Source: Deltaproteobacteria bacterium (lineage in GTDB: Bacteria > Myxococcota_A > Polyangia > HGW-17). Taken from it: a stretch of 36,904 nt of DNA. Position numbers and translations under genes: made by a program. The notes beneath the pieces were generated by a model. That model had not been told where the DNA came from. It did no database searches and saw only the letters and a list, made by a program, of their open reading frames with translations. Of this stretch, positions 8,064 through 17,063 are shown in pieces (within the stretch, counting starts at the first letter, position 1; each line of letters starts with the position of its first letter). The stretch spans positions 1 to 36,904 of the forward strand of contig JAQICJ010000236.1 of assembly GCA_027858615.1 (NCBI GenBank). The letters are read 5' to 3'.

Positions 8064-10316
8064 ATGAAAAATTCAAAATTTTTCCTGGTACTGTTTTTGT
8101 CATTGGTTATGTCCAGTTGTTTCAACACGGAAGATTCCGATCCTGATTGTTTCAACAGTTGTACCAATAATAACAATAATAACAACACCAACAATGTAAA
8201 TGAATGTGAACCCGATGAAGACGATGATGGCGATTTCATTTCCAACGGAGATGAAGGCTGCGCCAGCAACCGTGATTCCGATGACGATGGATTTCCTGAT
8301 TATATCGACAAGGATTCCGATGGCGACGGAGTTCCCGATTCAATCGAAGCAGGCGACGAAGATCTTTCTACTCCAGTTCCGGACTATGATGGTGACGGCA
8401 AACCTGATTACACAGATCCTGATAGTGATGGCGACGGAGTTGGTGATGGCGACGAAGATCGCAACGGTGACGGCAAACTTGGTAATTGTAAAGATGTCTG
8501 TGTTTATGGAAGTGAACTCGAAGATGAAATGTGTGGGGATGGTCAGAATTGCCTCGGTGATGGAACCTGTGCTCCCTATTATTCCTTTCAGTGTGCTCAG
8601 GGCGAAACTGATCGTCTGGATCCTGATACAGACGGTGACGGAATTCCTGATGGTGAAGAAGGAACTTTTGTTTGCAATCCAATGAGTGAAGAAAATCCCC
8701 TGGGTCGTAAACCGGTTCAGTTTGTTTCTCTTGATAAAATTGAATTGGCTCTAGCGCAGGATGCTGTGCTCAGTCACCTCATTATATCTAACAAGGGTAC
8801 TTACGAAGCAGCTATTTGCCACGATCTTGAGGATTCCATGTCAGAGGTTGCAGGTTTTACCCTTACTAAATCTCTGGAAGCTGCTGATGGTTCACCAATC
8901 CAAAATATTGATGACAATTTTGCCATCGTTAAAAACCGAATAGAAGAAGCTTTTGGCGAGAATATTATCATGAGGGCTTCAGGTTCCAAAACACTGAGTC
9001 ACGAAGAATATCCAACTTATGTCAATGCTATTTTCGATGTCAGTCTTTCCAATGTAAACATGGCAGGTGGGGTCAGAAATACAGTGCTCCAGGCTATCCT
9101 GGGCAGACCAGGAACCGACTTCCAGGGCCTTCCTGAAGATGATTCCTTTGGCATGAACGATACCAATTTCATTATTTCCATTACTGTTCAAATGGCCGAA
9201 CCAAAAAAGAAAGTTGACGGTGAACAGGTTGTCGAAGAAAGATATTTGGTCGTTCAGGGAGGGGTCGCCAGAAGAGCTAATTATCAAGATTCTTCCAAAA
9301 CATCTATCATGGATTTGGACGATTTTTCCAATTCAACCGGTTTTGCCGGGATTGACGCCGAACATGAAGTCGAATGTGAATCCTACAGTGTAGGAACAGT
9401 ACCCATAGCCGATATTATCTGGGTAATTGACGAATCCGGTTCCATGTATGAAGAACAAAGTTCAGTTGCAGCCAATGCAGTTGACTTCTTCAATAGAGCC
9501 ATCAGTTATGGCCTCGACTTCCGAATGGGAGTTGTTGGTGTAGGTCTTGATCAAGGAGGACATTTCTGTACAGGTCAAGAACAAGCCGATGACTATTTTC
9601 TCACTCCCTCTGATCTTTCCAAGTTCCAGGCTTGTGTCATGGAACCTTTTGGTTCTTATCCTTCAGAAGGTGGAACGGAAAATGGGATAACCTCAGGATA
9701 CGATGCTATTATTAACCATCTTCCCAGACAATCTGGTAATCTTGCTAAAATTCGTCCCAATGCAGCCTTGGTTGTTCTTTATGTTTCAGATGAAAGAGCT
9801 CAGGAACTCAAGGACGATTGTGGTGGCAGCGAAAGTGGCGGTATGGATAATTACGATCCAAATTGTATGTGGAATGTAATTGGACCAACTGTTTCAATTC
9901 TTGAAGGTGCTGAAGACACAGGCGGTGTTGGCAAAGCTCATGCCATCATTGGTCCACCCCCCAATGGTTGTGATTCTGCCAATCAGGTAGGACAAGGTTA
10001 TCTTGATGTTGTTCAGTATTTGGGTGGTCAGGTTGGTTCAATCTGTCAATCAGATCTTGGTCCAACTCTCCAGATAATAATCGAAGACATTGTTGCTTCT
10101 TCTTCACCGGTAAGATTGCACCATGTTCCCATTAGTCTTTCCATTGCAGCCAGTAAAGATGGAGAAGCACTAGAGCGCTCTCGCAGCAATGGTTTTGACT
10201 ACAGAGCCAGTGCCAATGCCATTGTCTTTATCGGTCAAACCTTCGATCCAAACCATCCTTCCGAAGTAATAGTCAGTTATCAGCGTTGGGTAACCGATGT
10301 AGTTCCAGTTGACTAA
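8064..10316 (+). CDS. Lipoprotein with Ca-binding (TSP3-like) repeats and vWA domain
   Basis: This 750-aa lipoprotein has its lipobox at SSC19, followed by an Asn-rich linker. Residues about 50-200 are packed with DxDGDGxPD repeats of the thrombospondin type 3/calcium-binding kind, which usually form an extended, calcium-stiffened stalk. A central region (about 215-440) is not recognised. A von Willebrand factor A domain follows from about residue 450, with an intact MIDAS start DESGSM at 456-461, a GTEN threonine region and VLYVSDERA. It is probably a surface adhesion or ligand-binding protein. AGAGG at 8053-8057 sets the start. Neighbouring lipoproteins share the Cys-then-Asn/Thr-linker design. 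Confidence 0.85.
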   Translation: MKNSKFFLVLFLSLVMSSCFNTEDSDPDCFNSCTNNNNNNNTNNVNECEPDEDDDGDFISNGDEGCASNRDSDDDGFPDYIDKDSDGDGVPDSIEAGDEDLSTPVPDYDGDGKPDYTDPDSDGDGVGDGDEDRNGDGKLGNCKDVCVYGSELEDEMCGDGQNCLGDGTCAPYYSFQCAQGETDRLDPDTDGDGIPDGEEGTFVCNPMSEENPLGRKPVQFVSLDKIELALAQDAVLSHLIISNKGTYEAAICHDLEDSMSEVAGFTLTKSLEAADGSPIQNIDDNFAIVKNRIEEAFGENIIMRASGSKTLSHEEYPTYVNAIFDVSLSNVNMAGGVRNTVLQAILGRPGTDFQGLPEDDSFGMNDTNFIISITVQMAEPKKKVDGEQVVEERYLVVQGGVARRANYQDSSKTSIMDLDDFSNSTGFAGIDAEHEVECESYSVGTVPIADIIWVIDESGSMYEEQSSVAANAVDFFNRAISYGLDFRMGVVGVGLDQGGHFCTGQEQADDYFLTPSDLSKFQACVMEPFGSYPSEGGTENGITSGYDAIINHLPRQSGNLAKIRPNAALVVLYVSDERAQELKDDCGGSESGGMDNYDPNCMWNVIGPTVSILEGAEDTGGVGKAHAIIGPPPNGCDSANQVGQGYLDVVQYLGGQVGSICQSDLGPTLQIIIEDIVASSSPVRLHHVPISLSIAASKDGEALERSRSNGFDYRASANAIVFIGQTFDPNHPSEVIVSYQRWVTDVVPVD

Positions 10317-10654
10317 ATATCCCCATTACCACCCAAATATTCTCTAAACTGGTCCAAGTTTCTCTCGCTTCTTTTTCCTCTACCAGATTCTTTTTATCAG
10401 TCACACTTCCAACAACTTCCCTTTTTTTTCTGAAATCCTTGCAAAATTGAGCTTGTAGAACCTTTACCAAAATTGTACAATCTGATAAAATACTTTGACG
10501 TTTAGTATGAAAAAGAAAAAGCAGGGGGCAGATCAAATTTGGAAGGTAGTAGAATATCAAAACGAAAGAAAGCTTGAAGATGGTATTGTGGTACTTGAAA
10601 GGGGGAGGCAACAAAGATGGGAAGTTTTAAAAAAGTCTAGATCAGGTGGAGAGA
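10317..10654. other. Convergent intergenic region, no confident gene
   Basis: This region separates the vWA lipoprotein (+) from the TlpA-like lipoprotein (-). The first 120 bases are pyrimidine-rich. A perfect 10-bp palindrome, ATTGTACAAT, lies at 10472-10481. A possible 76-codon ORF from the ATG at 10507 is discussed among the rejected items. I see no hairpin with a T-tract on either strand. Confidence 0.4.
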
Positions 10655-11152
10655 TTATAAATGATTCTCAAGGGCATTTTTCAGGACATCCAATTCCTTG
10701 TAGCCTCTCAGTGTTTGAACGATTTTTCCTGACTTGACAATTGCCATATGGGGTACACCTCTAGGTTTATGAGGATCTTTGAGTTCTTTGAGCTTTTTAT
10801 ACAGACTACCATTGTCGAGGCAAATTTTGATATTATCATTGTGAATAAGTTTTTTGACGACTCTTCTGGCTTTATCTCCGCCTCTGCTGTGAACTGAAAG
10901 AATTTTGACCTTGTCTTTCATTGCATCGGCCAATTTATTGAGGACCTTTGCTTGTTTTCTGCAATGGGGACAATTATAAGACCAGACCTCCAAGAGAACC
11001 AGTTTGTTTTGATAATCACTCAGTTTACAGGGTGTTTTATCGATTGATTTGATTTCAAAGTCAGGAGCATCGACTGCTTGTTGCTTTTTTTTGCAACCTG
11101 GGAAAACCAATATCAGGGTCAATAATAAAGTTAGGTTAAGATATTTATGCAT
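10655..11152 (-). CDS. TlpA-like thioredoxin-fold lipoprotein
   Basis: This 165-aa lipoprotein has a lipobox at FPGC20 and probably works in the periplasm, attached to a membrane. The thioredoxin fold shows the redox motif CPHC (in WSYNCPHCRKQAK) and the cis-proline segment GVPHMAIV. Both active-site cysteines and the cis-Pro are intact, so thiol-disulfide exchange is expected. Its thioredoxin domain closely resembles that of the upstream 11221-12258 protein (shared CSLSDY/CKLSDY, KKQAK/RKQAK, VPHM and RGYK blocks), indicating a tandem duplication. It is the last gene of a four-gene minus-strand operon, 68 bp after its paralogue. The electron donor and client proteins are unknown. Confidence 0.88.
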   Translation of the reverse strand: MHKYLNLTLLLTLILVFPGCKKKQQAVDAPDFEIKSIDKTPCKLSDYQNKLVLLEVWSYNCPHCRKQAKVLNKLADAMKDKVKILSVHSRGGDKARRVVKKLIHNDNIKICLDNGSLYKKLKELKDPHKPRGVPHMAIVKSGKIVQTLRGYKELDVLKNALENHL

Positions 11153-11220
11153 TGACAGCTCTACTTTCTATCCAATAAATTACGGGTATCTGGATAAAGG
11201 GTTATTATATGCCAGGATGA

Positions 11221-12258
11221 TTACAAATAATCATCCAGAGTGCTTTTTAAAAGTCGGTAAGGTTTGTAACCTCGCATTATTTTGCGGATATATCCATTTT
11301 TGTCAATAATCATCATATGAGGAACAGATTGTAACTTGTGGTAAGGGGGCAGCTTGGAGTATTTTCTTGATACCCTTCTGTTGTCAAAGCAGAGGGTAAT
11401 GTTTTTGTGTTCAATCATTTTTTTAGCAACCTTGGAATCAGGACCGGCTCCGCTGGTATGAACAGTGATAATCGCCACTTTTTCGGGATTAATCTTGTCT
11501 GCCAGTTTCTTTATTTCTTTAGCTTGTTTTTTGCATTGGGGGCAGTTGAACTTCCAAAATTCCAGGAAAATAGTTTTCCCTTTATAATCTGACAAAGAGC
11601 AACTCTTGCCATTGTTGGCAGCCAAAGTGAAGTTTGGGGCTTTTATAAAAAAAGGAGTTGAATCATAAAAGGGTTGCCAGAACATTATGGTAAAACCGGT
11701 CAAAACAAATGCAAACCAGAGAATAAGTATTGATTTTTTTCTATTTATGTCAATTTCAACTACCTTGTTCCGTTTAAAAATATTGTAACAGGCAAAAGCT
11801 GTAATAATTCCTTCCGCATAGGCCAGAAGTTGAGGGACTGTTACAAAGGGCAGGGGATAGAATGAAAGTTGGGGAAAAATATTCGGGATGCCTTCAAAAA
11901 AAGTCCTGATTAAGAGGGCGGGAGTCCAGACAACAAAGATAAGATGCAGATTCTCTTTGAGTTTTGCCTTTTTGTTTAGGTAAAAATGAAACAAGAGAAA
12001 TAGAAGAAGCAAGGGGATTAGATCGTAAACTGCTACTCTTTTCAAAAAAATAAGGAGTTCAGTGGTGCCCAGACCGGAATTTTTGAGGTAGCCTTCGATT
12101 ATTTTGCCAAGAGGAAAAAGGTGGGAGGCAAAAAGAAAGATGAAGACGAAAGTAAAAAAATCTCCTTTGGTCTTTTCCTTATTTTGTGAAATGCTCTTAA
12201 CACGAGCCGAATTATTAAAGCAGGTGGAAAAAAATTTGTTGAGAAAATTTATGAACAT
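11221..12258 (-). CDS. Membrane-anchored thioredoxin-like protein
   Basis: This 345-aa protein has about five predicted membrane segments in its first 210 residues, including FVFIFLFASHLF, LIPLLLLFLLFHFYL and ILWFAFVLTGFTIMFW. The membrane part is not a family I recognise. A periplasm-facing TlpA/thioredoxin domain follows from about residue 215, with active site CPQC (FNCPQCKKQAK) and cis-Pro in SVPHMMII. The membrane part could relay electrons or act only as an anchor; it lacks the obvious paired cysteines of DsbD/CcdA. AAGGA upstream fits the second of two adjacent ATGs (12258) better than 12261. The gene is 7-10 bp after its upstream neighbour, so it is in the operon. Confidence 0.8.
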   Translation of the reverse strand: MFINFLNKFFSTCFNNSARVKSISQNKEKTKGDFFTFVFIFLFASHLFPLGKIIEGYLKNSGLGTTELLIFLKRVAVYDLIPLLLLFLLFHFYLNKKAKLKENLHLIFVVWTPALLIRTFFEGIPNIFPQLSFYPLPFVTVPQLLAYAEGIITAFACYNIFKRNKVVEIDINRKKSILILWFAFVLTGFTIMFWQPFYDSTPFFIKAPNFTLAANNGKSCSLSDYKGKTIFLEFWKFNCPQCKKQAKEIKKLADKINPEKVAIITVHTSGAGPDSKVAKKMIEHKNITLCFDNRRVSRKYSKLPPYHKLQSVPHMMIIDKNGYIRKIMRGYKPYRLLKSTLDDYL

Positions 12259-12268
12259 CATGGTTTCC

Positions 12269-13360
12269 TTATTTCTTTTTCAGCCTGCGGTCAGCTGCCT
12301 GCCTTATAACCTGCGGAATATTTCTGGAACGGGCCAGAGATTTCAAATCGTGGGCTCTGATGGAATTGAGCAGGTTCAAAGAGATAGTAATCGGTGTTTT
12401 GGGGTTATGAACCAGGTTTAACTTGATGCGATAAGATTTGATCCACTCTTTCTTTGAAGCAATAAATCTGATGATATCTTCGGGCATCTGTTTGTTTTTG
12501 CTGTATTCTTCAATTTCCCTGTCTGTAATCCTTGGTGATTTAATTACAGCCATATATACCATTTTGCTGCCATCCCTGATCAACTTGGCGCGTTGAAAAC
12601 GATTGCCAACCTGAGCCAGTCTGATTTTGGCTGTTACGGGAAGTTGAGAAATTCTTACAGGACGGGATAAATCCAGTTCATCCTCGTCTTCCTGATCCTC
12701 TTCAATTATCTCTTTTTCTGCATTTTTAAACTTGTGATCCTGTTCAACTGCTTTCAACTCTGCATCTATCGGATCTTCTTCTTCATCAATTTCACTTTCA
12801 ATGGCTTTAATCATTTCGTAATAGGCTTCAAGATTCAATTCAAGCTTGTGTCTGGCAGCCAATTCTATAATTTTGTTGGCAGTGGACATTGGAGTAATTT
12901 CGTTGAGATATAATTTTTCGATAATATCGGGAGCTTTTATGAGACGACGATGGTTGTCCGCGATTATCAATACTATTTCTTCATTTTGGTGACTTGCCAT
13001 TTTGGCCAGAGTTTTGTTTTCAACATTATCGTGGCTGACGATAAGTTTGAGCAGCCCAGTTTCAAAGGGAAAAAAACTCAAATAATGAAGTACTTCTCCA
13101 GATAATTCACCTGAGAGCAGATTGAGAATCATTTTTTTGGGAAATTCAGAGATAGTATTTTCAACGGTATCTCTAAACTCATTATTATTTAAGGCCAGTT
13201 GATAAATGCCATTTATGAGTTGACCTGGTTCGAGACCTGGCAATACTCCCCTGGCAAAAGCCGAATTGATTTTGGCGGAATTTTTTTCCAGAATACTGTT
13301 TACTTTGGTTCCCAGCTCTTGAGGAGACAGGGGGGTTAGTAAGTTGTAGTTTATTTGCAT
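12269..13360 (-). CDS. Conserved HEAT-like cytosolic protein of unknown function
   Basis: This 363-aa protein has no signal peptide or membrane segment. The N-terminal 190 residues are helical and contain HEAT-like units (LLKLIVSHDNVENKTLAKMASH, then IVLIIADNHRRLIKAPDIIEKL). An acidic low-complexity linker spans about 190-225. The C-terminal 130 residues carry a pattern I associate with conserved hypothetical proteins of Deltaproteobacteria and Acidobacteria: KIRLAQVGNRFQRAKLIRD, SPRITDREIEEYS, NLVHNPKTPITISL and DLKSLARSRNIPQ. I know no biochemical function. It lies between an outer-membrane-type protein and a thiol-exchange protein, 10 bp after the former, so it is probably co-expressed with both. 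Confidence 0.75.
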   Translation of the reverse strand: MQINYNLLTPLSPQELGTKVNSILEKNSAKINSAFARGVLPGLEPGQLINGIYQLALNNNEFRDTVENTISEFPKKMILNLLSGELSGEVLHYLSFFPFETGLLKLIVSHDNVENKTLAKMASHQNEEIVLIIADNHRRLIKAPDIIEKLYLNEITPMSTANKIIELAARHKLELNLEAYYEMIKAIESEIDEEEDPIDAELKAVEQDHKFKNAEKEIIEEDQEDEDELDLSRPVRISQLPVTAKIRLAQVGNRFQRAKLIRDGSKMVYMAVIKSPRITDREIEEYSKNKQMPEDIIRFIASKKEWIKSYRIKLNLVHNPKTPITISLNLLNSIRAHDLKSLARSRNIPQVIRQAADRRLKKK

Positions 13361-13370
13361 GATTATTGAT

Positions 13371-14618
13371 TTAATTTCCTGTTCTTAATTTATATCCGAT
13401 ACCTGCCAAATAGCAACTTGAGGATTCATAGTAGTTGTTTCCCGGAATAATTGCAAAAAGCCTTTTTGCCTGCCCCCATAGATACCAGTTTTTGTAAACA
13501 GAAATCCTTGATATCATACTGAACATGTAGTTTTTAGATAGATCTCCTGCCCCATAAAAAGCCAATATAAATTTTTTGGTTATGATAAATTCACCTGACA
13601 TATGAAAAACAGAATTTAAATCAGTATGTTTAATTCCTCCTTCCAGGAACAGATTATCTTTATAACCAAGGAAAAAATCAAAATTTCCTCCCCAGCCGGG
13701 ATTTGTTTTATTGGATAATTTTTCATGCAGAGTTGTTTGTCCGGCATCTATTTCAGAATAATAACGTCTCATCAGATAAAAAGAATCCATCAACCAAGGA
13801 GAAAATTTATCAAATCCTCCGGCTACAGATGTTTTGAAACCCAGTTTGAAATTTTTGGGTTCAAACTTGGCTTCAAGATGAATTTGCCCTCCATAGTAAT
13901 CAAAAGAATCCGGTTTTAATGAGGAGAGGGTGATTCCTGCTGACCAGTATTGATTGAAGTTGAAATTGGCAAAAATTGAACTGTTGAAAAATTTAGTGGT
14001 TGAAAAGGGAGTCAGTTTTCCCCTTTCTTGATCTATATCAATTGAGTGGCTCATATTTTCAGGATCAGAAAGTTCTTTGGGGAATTTATTGTCCAGGAGA
14101 AAAGAAGCTCCTAGCTTATATCTGCTTAAAAAATTGAAAGAAAGTGTGCCGCCAAAAATTTCGGGTTCTACGAAATCATTCATAAATCCCTGCAGATGCA
14201 GATTATCATCTTTCAAGTCGAGGGAACCGCTGCTGTGTTGATGATCCATGAAGATGAGATTGTTGAAGTGATGCATCAAAAGGCTGTTACCCAAAGTGAA
14301 ATTGTATTCTTCTCCTATTCTTATTTGTCCCTTCAATTGATTATGTTGACCACGCCAGCTGAGATAGCGAATAGTGTGAGCATAATCTCCAGGGGAATCC
14401 CAACCTCTGGAATAGAATTCAAAATTGTTATTTTTATATGAGGTAATGAAAGGGGCGACCAGTCCAAAACCAATGGAATCAGAAATTGCATCAAAGCCGA
14501 CTTCAATCTTTCCGGCGGGATTGCCCTGGAACAAACCCCCGCCAAAATTCAATTCAACCTGAGCCGGTGAGTTTTGGGAAGACAGAAAAAGAAATATTGA
14601 AAAAAGAATTGGATTCAT
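13371..14618 (-). CDS. Probable outer-membrane beta-barrel protein, unknown function
   Basis: This 415-aa protein begins with a Sec signal (MNPILFSIFLFLSS, likely cut after SPAQ). The remainder alternates polar and aromatic/hydrophobic residues in strand-like runs (for example FNQYWSAGITLSSLKPDSF and IGYKLRTG), rich in Phe, Tyr and Gly, without other membrane helices. It resembles a beta-barrel outer-membrane protein; I do not recognise the family. It opens a four-gene operon with the HEAT-like protein and two thioredoxin-like proteins, but it contains almost no Cys, so it is not an obvious client of them. A 14-bp palindrome lies just upstream of the ATG. Confidence 0.65.
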   Translation of the reverse strand: MNPILFSIFLFLSSQNSPAQVELNFGGGLFQGNPAGKIEVGFDAISDSIGFGLVAPFITSYKNNNFEFYSRGWDSPGDYAHTIRYLSWRGQHNQLKGQIRIGEEYNFTLGNSLLMHHFNNLIFMDHQHSSGSLDLKDDNLHLQGFMNDFVEPEIFGGTLSFNFLSRYKLGASFLLDNKFPKELSDPENMSHSIDIDQERGKLTPFSTTKFFNSSIFANFNFNQYWSAGITLSSLKPDSFDYYGGQIHLEAKFEPKNFKLGFKTSVAGGFDKFSPWLMDSFYLMRRYYSEIDAGQTTLHEKLSNKTNPGWGGNFDFFLGYKDNLFLEGGIKHTDLNSVFHMSGEFIITKKFILAFYGAGDLSKNYMFSMISRISVYKNWYLWGQAKRLFAIIPGNNYYESSSCYLAGIGYKLRTGN

Positions 14619-14636
14619 ATGCAGGTATTCTAATCA

Positions 14637-14650
14637 CTTTTGGCCAAAAG
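14637..14650 (-). promoter_or_regulatory. 14-bp perfect palindrome upstream of the OMP operon
   Basis: CTTTTGGCCAAAAG is a perfect dyad located 19 bp before the start codon at 14618. Its place in the short (126 bp) promoter region suits an operator. No Shine-Dalgarno is obvious for the downstream gene, so a leader role is also possible. Confidence 0.35.
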
Positions 14651-14744
14651 AAAAATTTTGGAACCATATTTATGAGGAAATTGAATATCTTGTTTGAAAA
14701 ATGAGAGAAAAACGGAGGGAGAAGGGGTGAAGGAGAAAAGACAA

Positions 14745-16925
14745 TCAGCGAAAGTGAACTATACGCTTTTTTTCCGGGACATCATCGGGGCATTGAAAAA
14801 TAATACTGAAATCGTGAAGGATAGGGGAAACTTCCTTAATTTCTGTTGACATCAGAAAAGTTATTTTGATGTAATCGGAAGGATTGAGGGATAAAGGCCC
14901 TGGAGGATCTGCAAAAACAGCCGGAGAACTATCCCAGGAACCAAATTCGGTAGCCTGGTTGAGTTCATTCTGAACATTTGCTGTCTGGGCAAAAGCCTTG
15001 ACACTGGTGCCGGTGGGCTGAGTGGCAGACCAGACTACTGAATGCCAGGTCGGGGGTCCGCTGGAATCTTCACAAGCAGTAAAAGTGAAAGCGTAAGTTC
15101 CCTGGGGACGAGTGAAATTGTGGAGACCGTAGCCGGTGAAATCGGAATAAGTGTACGGATTACTGCCTACATTAAGAGTCTGCCCGGTACCCGAAGCATC
15201 GCCGGTTGCAGTAATTTCAAGCTTGGTGGCAGTTGAGGCATTGTGACTGATGCCCCAGAGATGTCCATCGAAATCAACTCCCACTCCCCTCATATTACCA
15301 CCATAGGAGTTGGTGTTCATGGTGGTGATGACACTAGCGGGATGATCGCCATCGGGGAGGGTTTCATCAATGCGCAGGAGGCGACCATTGTTATTGTCGG
15401 CAATCCAGACGAAGCCTCTGATATCGGCGGCGACTCCTGCTGTATTGGCTGTATAGGCTATTCTGGACCAGACCCCGTTGGCAAGTTCTGTGTAATAGTC
15501 CGGATCTGAATAGGGAAGACGATTGGGCCTATATCGGTATATGCGGGAGGAACCCCAGCCTCCGAACCAGAGGTTGCCAATTTGATCGACTCCTATTCCG
15601 TAAAACTGGTTGGTTCCATCGGGGTATTGATCATCAACAGCCAGAACTGGTCCAACGGGATGGTTGGGGTCTTGTGTGTCGATAAAAGTAGTAGCGCCGG
15701 CAATAGCTCCACGACCACTGACCCAGAGCATGCCATCGGCATCCACAGCACAACCATAAGCATTAATGCCATCAGGGATAACCGCAAAATCTATAAATTG
15801 ACCGGTGACTCCGTCGATCTGGTAAAAAATATTCTGACTGGAGCTTTGGGGATTGTCAGTGTGGGGAGAGAAGGTTCCAACCCAGACATTAGAAGCACCA
15901 ATGTCCATTGTTCCCTTGTCGAGACACACACTTCTTCCAAGTTGATTGTTTTCAGCATAGTTAACGGTCATGAGGACACATTCGTCGTCAAGTCCATAGA
16001 ATTCTGGAACAGGCAGTCCATTGGTACAAACAGTGTTGATATCATCAAGGAGACCATCTCCATCGCAATCGGGGTTAATATGGCCGTCACTGTCGAGATC
16101 TTCGCTGGTTTGGATGATTCCGTCTTCATTGTGGTCGATGCAATTGGAAAGTTTTGAAGCAATTTTGGTGACTGAAGCTGTTCCGCCGAAAGCTCGGTTG
16201 GCAACCCAAACGTCGAAATTATAATCTACAGCTGTTCGGGAAGGACTGTTGGTGGTAAGTTGAACCTGTTCTCCGTGGACATCGAGGCAATTTCCATTTT
16301 GCAGATAGGCCACCGGTTTGCTGAAACAAGTTGTTGAGAGATAACGGCCAACTTCTGAAACCGTTTTTGTATCGATTTTAGTGACGGTGCCTCGACCATA
16401 GTCATTGGTATTGGCAATCCAGAGATAATTAAAATTGGCGTCTGTCTGATCCAGAATAATATCGCCGTTTGGATCAAGCCCGGTTCCTTCGTTTTCGGCA
16501 TCGGGGTCATCGTCGCCCAGAGGAAGTGGATCAGTGCCATAATCTACCACGTTGCAATTGGAACTGCAGTTGCCGCATTCGTTGAGAACGCCTTCATCAA
16601 TTTGATCATTGCAATTTTCGTCGGCTCCATTACAGATTTCTTGGGTTCCGGGATGAACATATTCGTTTGAATCATTACAATCGGGTCCAAGCTCGCAACC
16701 TTCACCAAATCCGTCACCATCTTCATCAGTTCCGTTGGGGCACAGATCGTTATTGTTGTTGGTATTGTTGGTATTGTTGGTGTTGTTGGTGTTGTTGGTA
16801 TTGTTGATGTTGTTGGTGTTGCTATTTTCGTAAATTCCCGATTCGCCTTCGCAGGAGATAATGAAAATAAAAACTCCACCAAGAATAAATGATAATGCTG
16901 TCTTGTATAAAAATTTTGTTTGCAT
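14745..16925 (-). CDS. Lipoprotein with MopE-type motif and NHL/Vgb-like beta-propeller
   Basis: This 726-aa lipoprotein has its lipobox at ISC25 and then a long Asn/Thr linker encoded by a 9-bp microsatellite. Residues about 60-115 contain a MopE-type putative metal-binding unit (DEDGDGFGEGCELGPDCNDSN, then CNGADENCNDQIDEGV). Residues about 160-580 contain repeated blades such as YLWIANTNDYGRGTVTKID, DVWVANRAFGG, NLWFGGWGSSRIYRY and FVWIADNNNGRLLRID, typical of streptogramin-lyase/NHL beta-propellers. A DxDGD calcium-type stretch interrupts the propeller near residue 280. A beta-rich C-terminal domain of about 120 residues is not recognised. Catalysis is not implied; the propeller may bind ligands. 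Confidence 0.82.
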   Translation of the reverse strand: MQTKFLYKTALSFILGGVFIFIISCEGESGIYENSNTNNINNTNNTNNTNNTNNTNNNNDLCPNGTDEDGDGFGEGCELGPDCNDSNEYVHPGTQEICNGADENCNDQIDEGVLNECGNCSSNCNVVDYGTDPLPLGDDDPDAENEGTGLDPNGDIILDQTDANFNYLWIANTNDYGRGTVTKIDTKTVSEVGRYLSTTCFSKPVAYLQNGNCLDVHGEQVQLTTNSPSRTAVDYNFDVWVANRAFGGTASVTKIASKLSNCIDHNEDGIIQTSEDLDSDGHINPDCDGDGLLDDINTVCTNGLPVPEFYGLDDECVLMTVNYAENNQLGRSVCLDKGTMDIGASNVWVGTFSPHTDNPQSSSQNIFYQIDGVTGQFIDFAVIPDGINAYGCAVDADGMLWVSGRGAIAGATTFIDTQDPNHPVGPVLAVDDQYPDGTNQFYGIGVDQIGNLWFGGWGSSRIYRYRPNRLPYSDPDYYTELANGVWSRIAYTANTAGVAADIRGFVWIADNNNGRLLRIDETLPDGDHPASVITTMNTNSYGGNMRGVGVDFDGHLWGISHNASTATKLEITATGDASGTGQTLNVGSNPYTYSDFTGYGLHNFTRPQGTYAFTFTACEDSSGPPTWHSVVWSATQPTGTSVKAFAQTANVQNELNQATEFGSWDSSPAVFADPPGPLSLNPSDYIKITFLMSTEIKEVSPILHDFSIIFQCPDDVPEKKRIVHFR
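16750..16820 (-). repeat. 9-bp in-frame microsatellite encoding Thr-Asn-Asn units
   Basis: Near-perfect 9-bp units (coding strand ACC-AAC-AAY) are repeated about seven times just after the lipobox of the 14745 gene. Unit gain or loss would change linker length in steps of three residues without shifting the frame. Confidence 0.85.
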
Positions 16926-16943
16926 GGTTATACCTCTGTTTAC

Positions 16944-16971
16944 ATTTTACTCTTTTTTTCTCTCTTTTCAA
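16944..16971 (-). promoter_or_regulatory. Candidate sigma70 promoter for the propeller lipoprotein
   Basis: On the minus strand TTGAAA (16971-16966) and TAAAAT (16949-16944) are spaced by 16 bp, each matching five of six consensus bases. The predicted start is about 12-15 nt before the ATG at 16925, leaving room only for the AGAGG ribosome site. Confidence 0.45.
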
Positions 16972-17063
16972 GTTGTAAAAAAATCAATTAATTTATCAAG
17001 ATGGGTGTTTTTGGTTGTGACCTGAGTTGGTTCGAGTTGGTCCAGGCTGAAAATATCATCAAT

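Noticed and set aside
10495-10737. Possible small plus-strand gene (MKKKKQGADQIW... from the ATG at 10507)
   Set aside because: It overlaps the 3' end of the TlpA-like gene antisense, has no clear ribosome site and no recognisable family; the composition fits chance.
15582-16157. 191-codon plus-strand frame opposite the propeller lipoprotein
   Set aside because: It is antisense to well-supported propeller blades, lacks a ribosome site, and is Ile/Val/Ser-rich as expected for a shadow.
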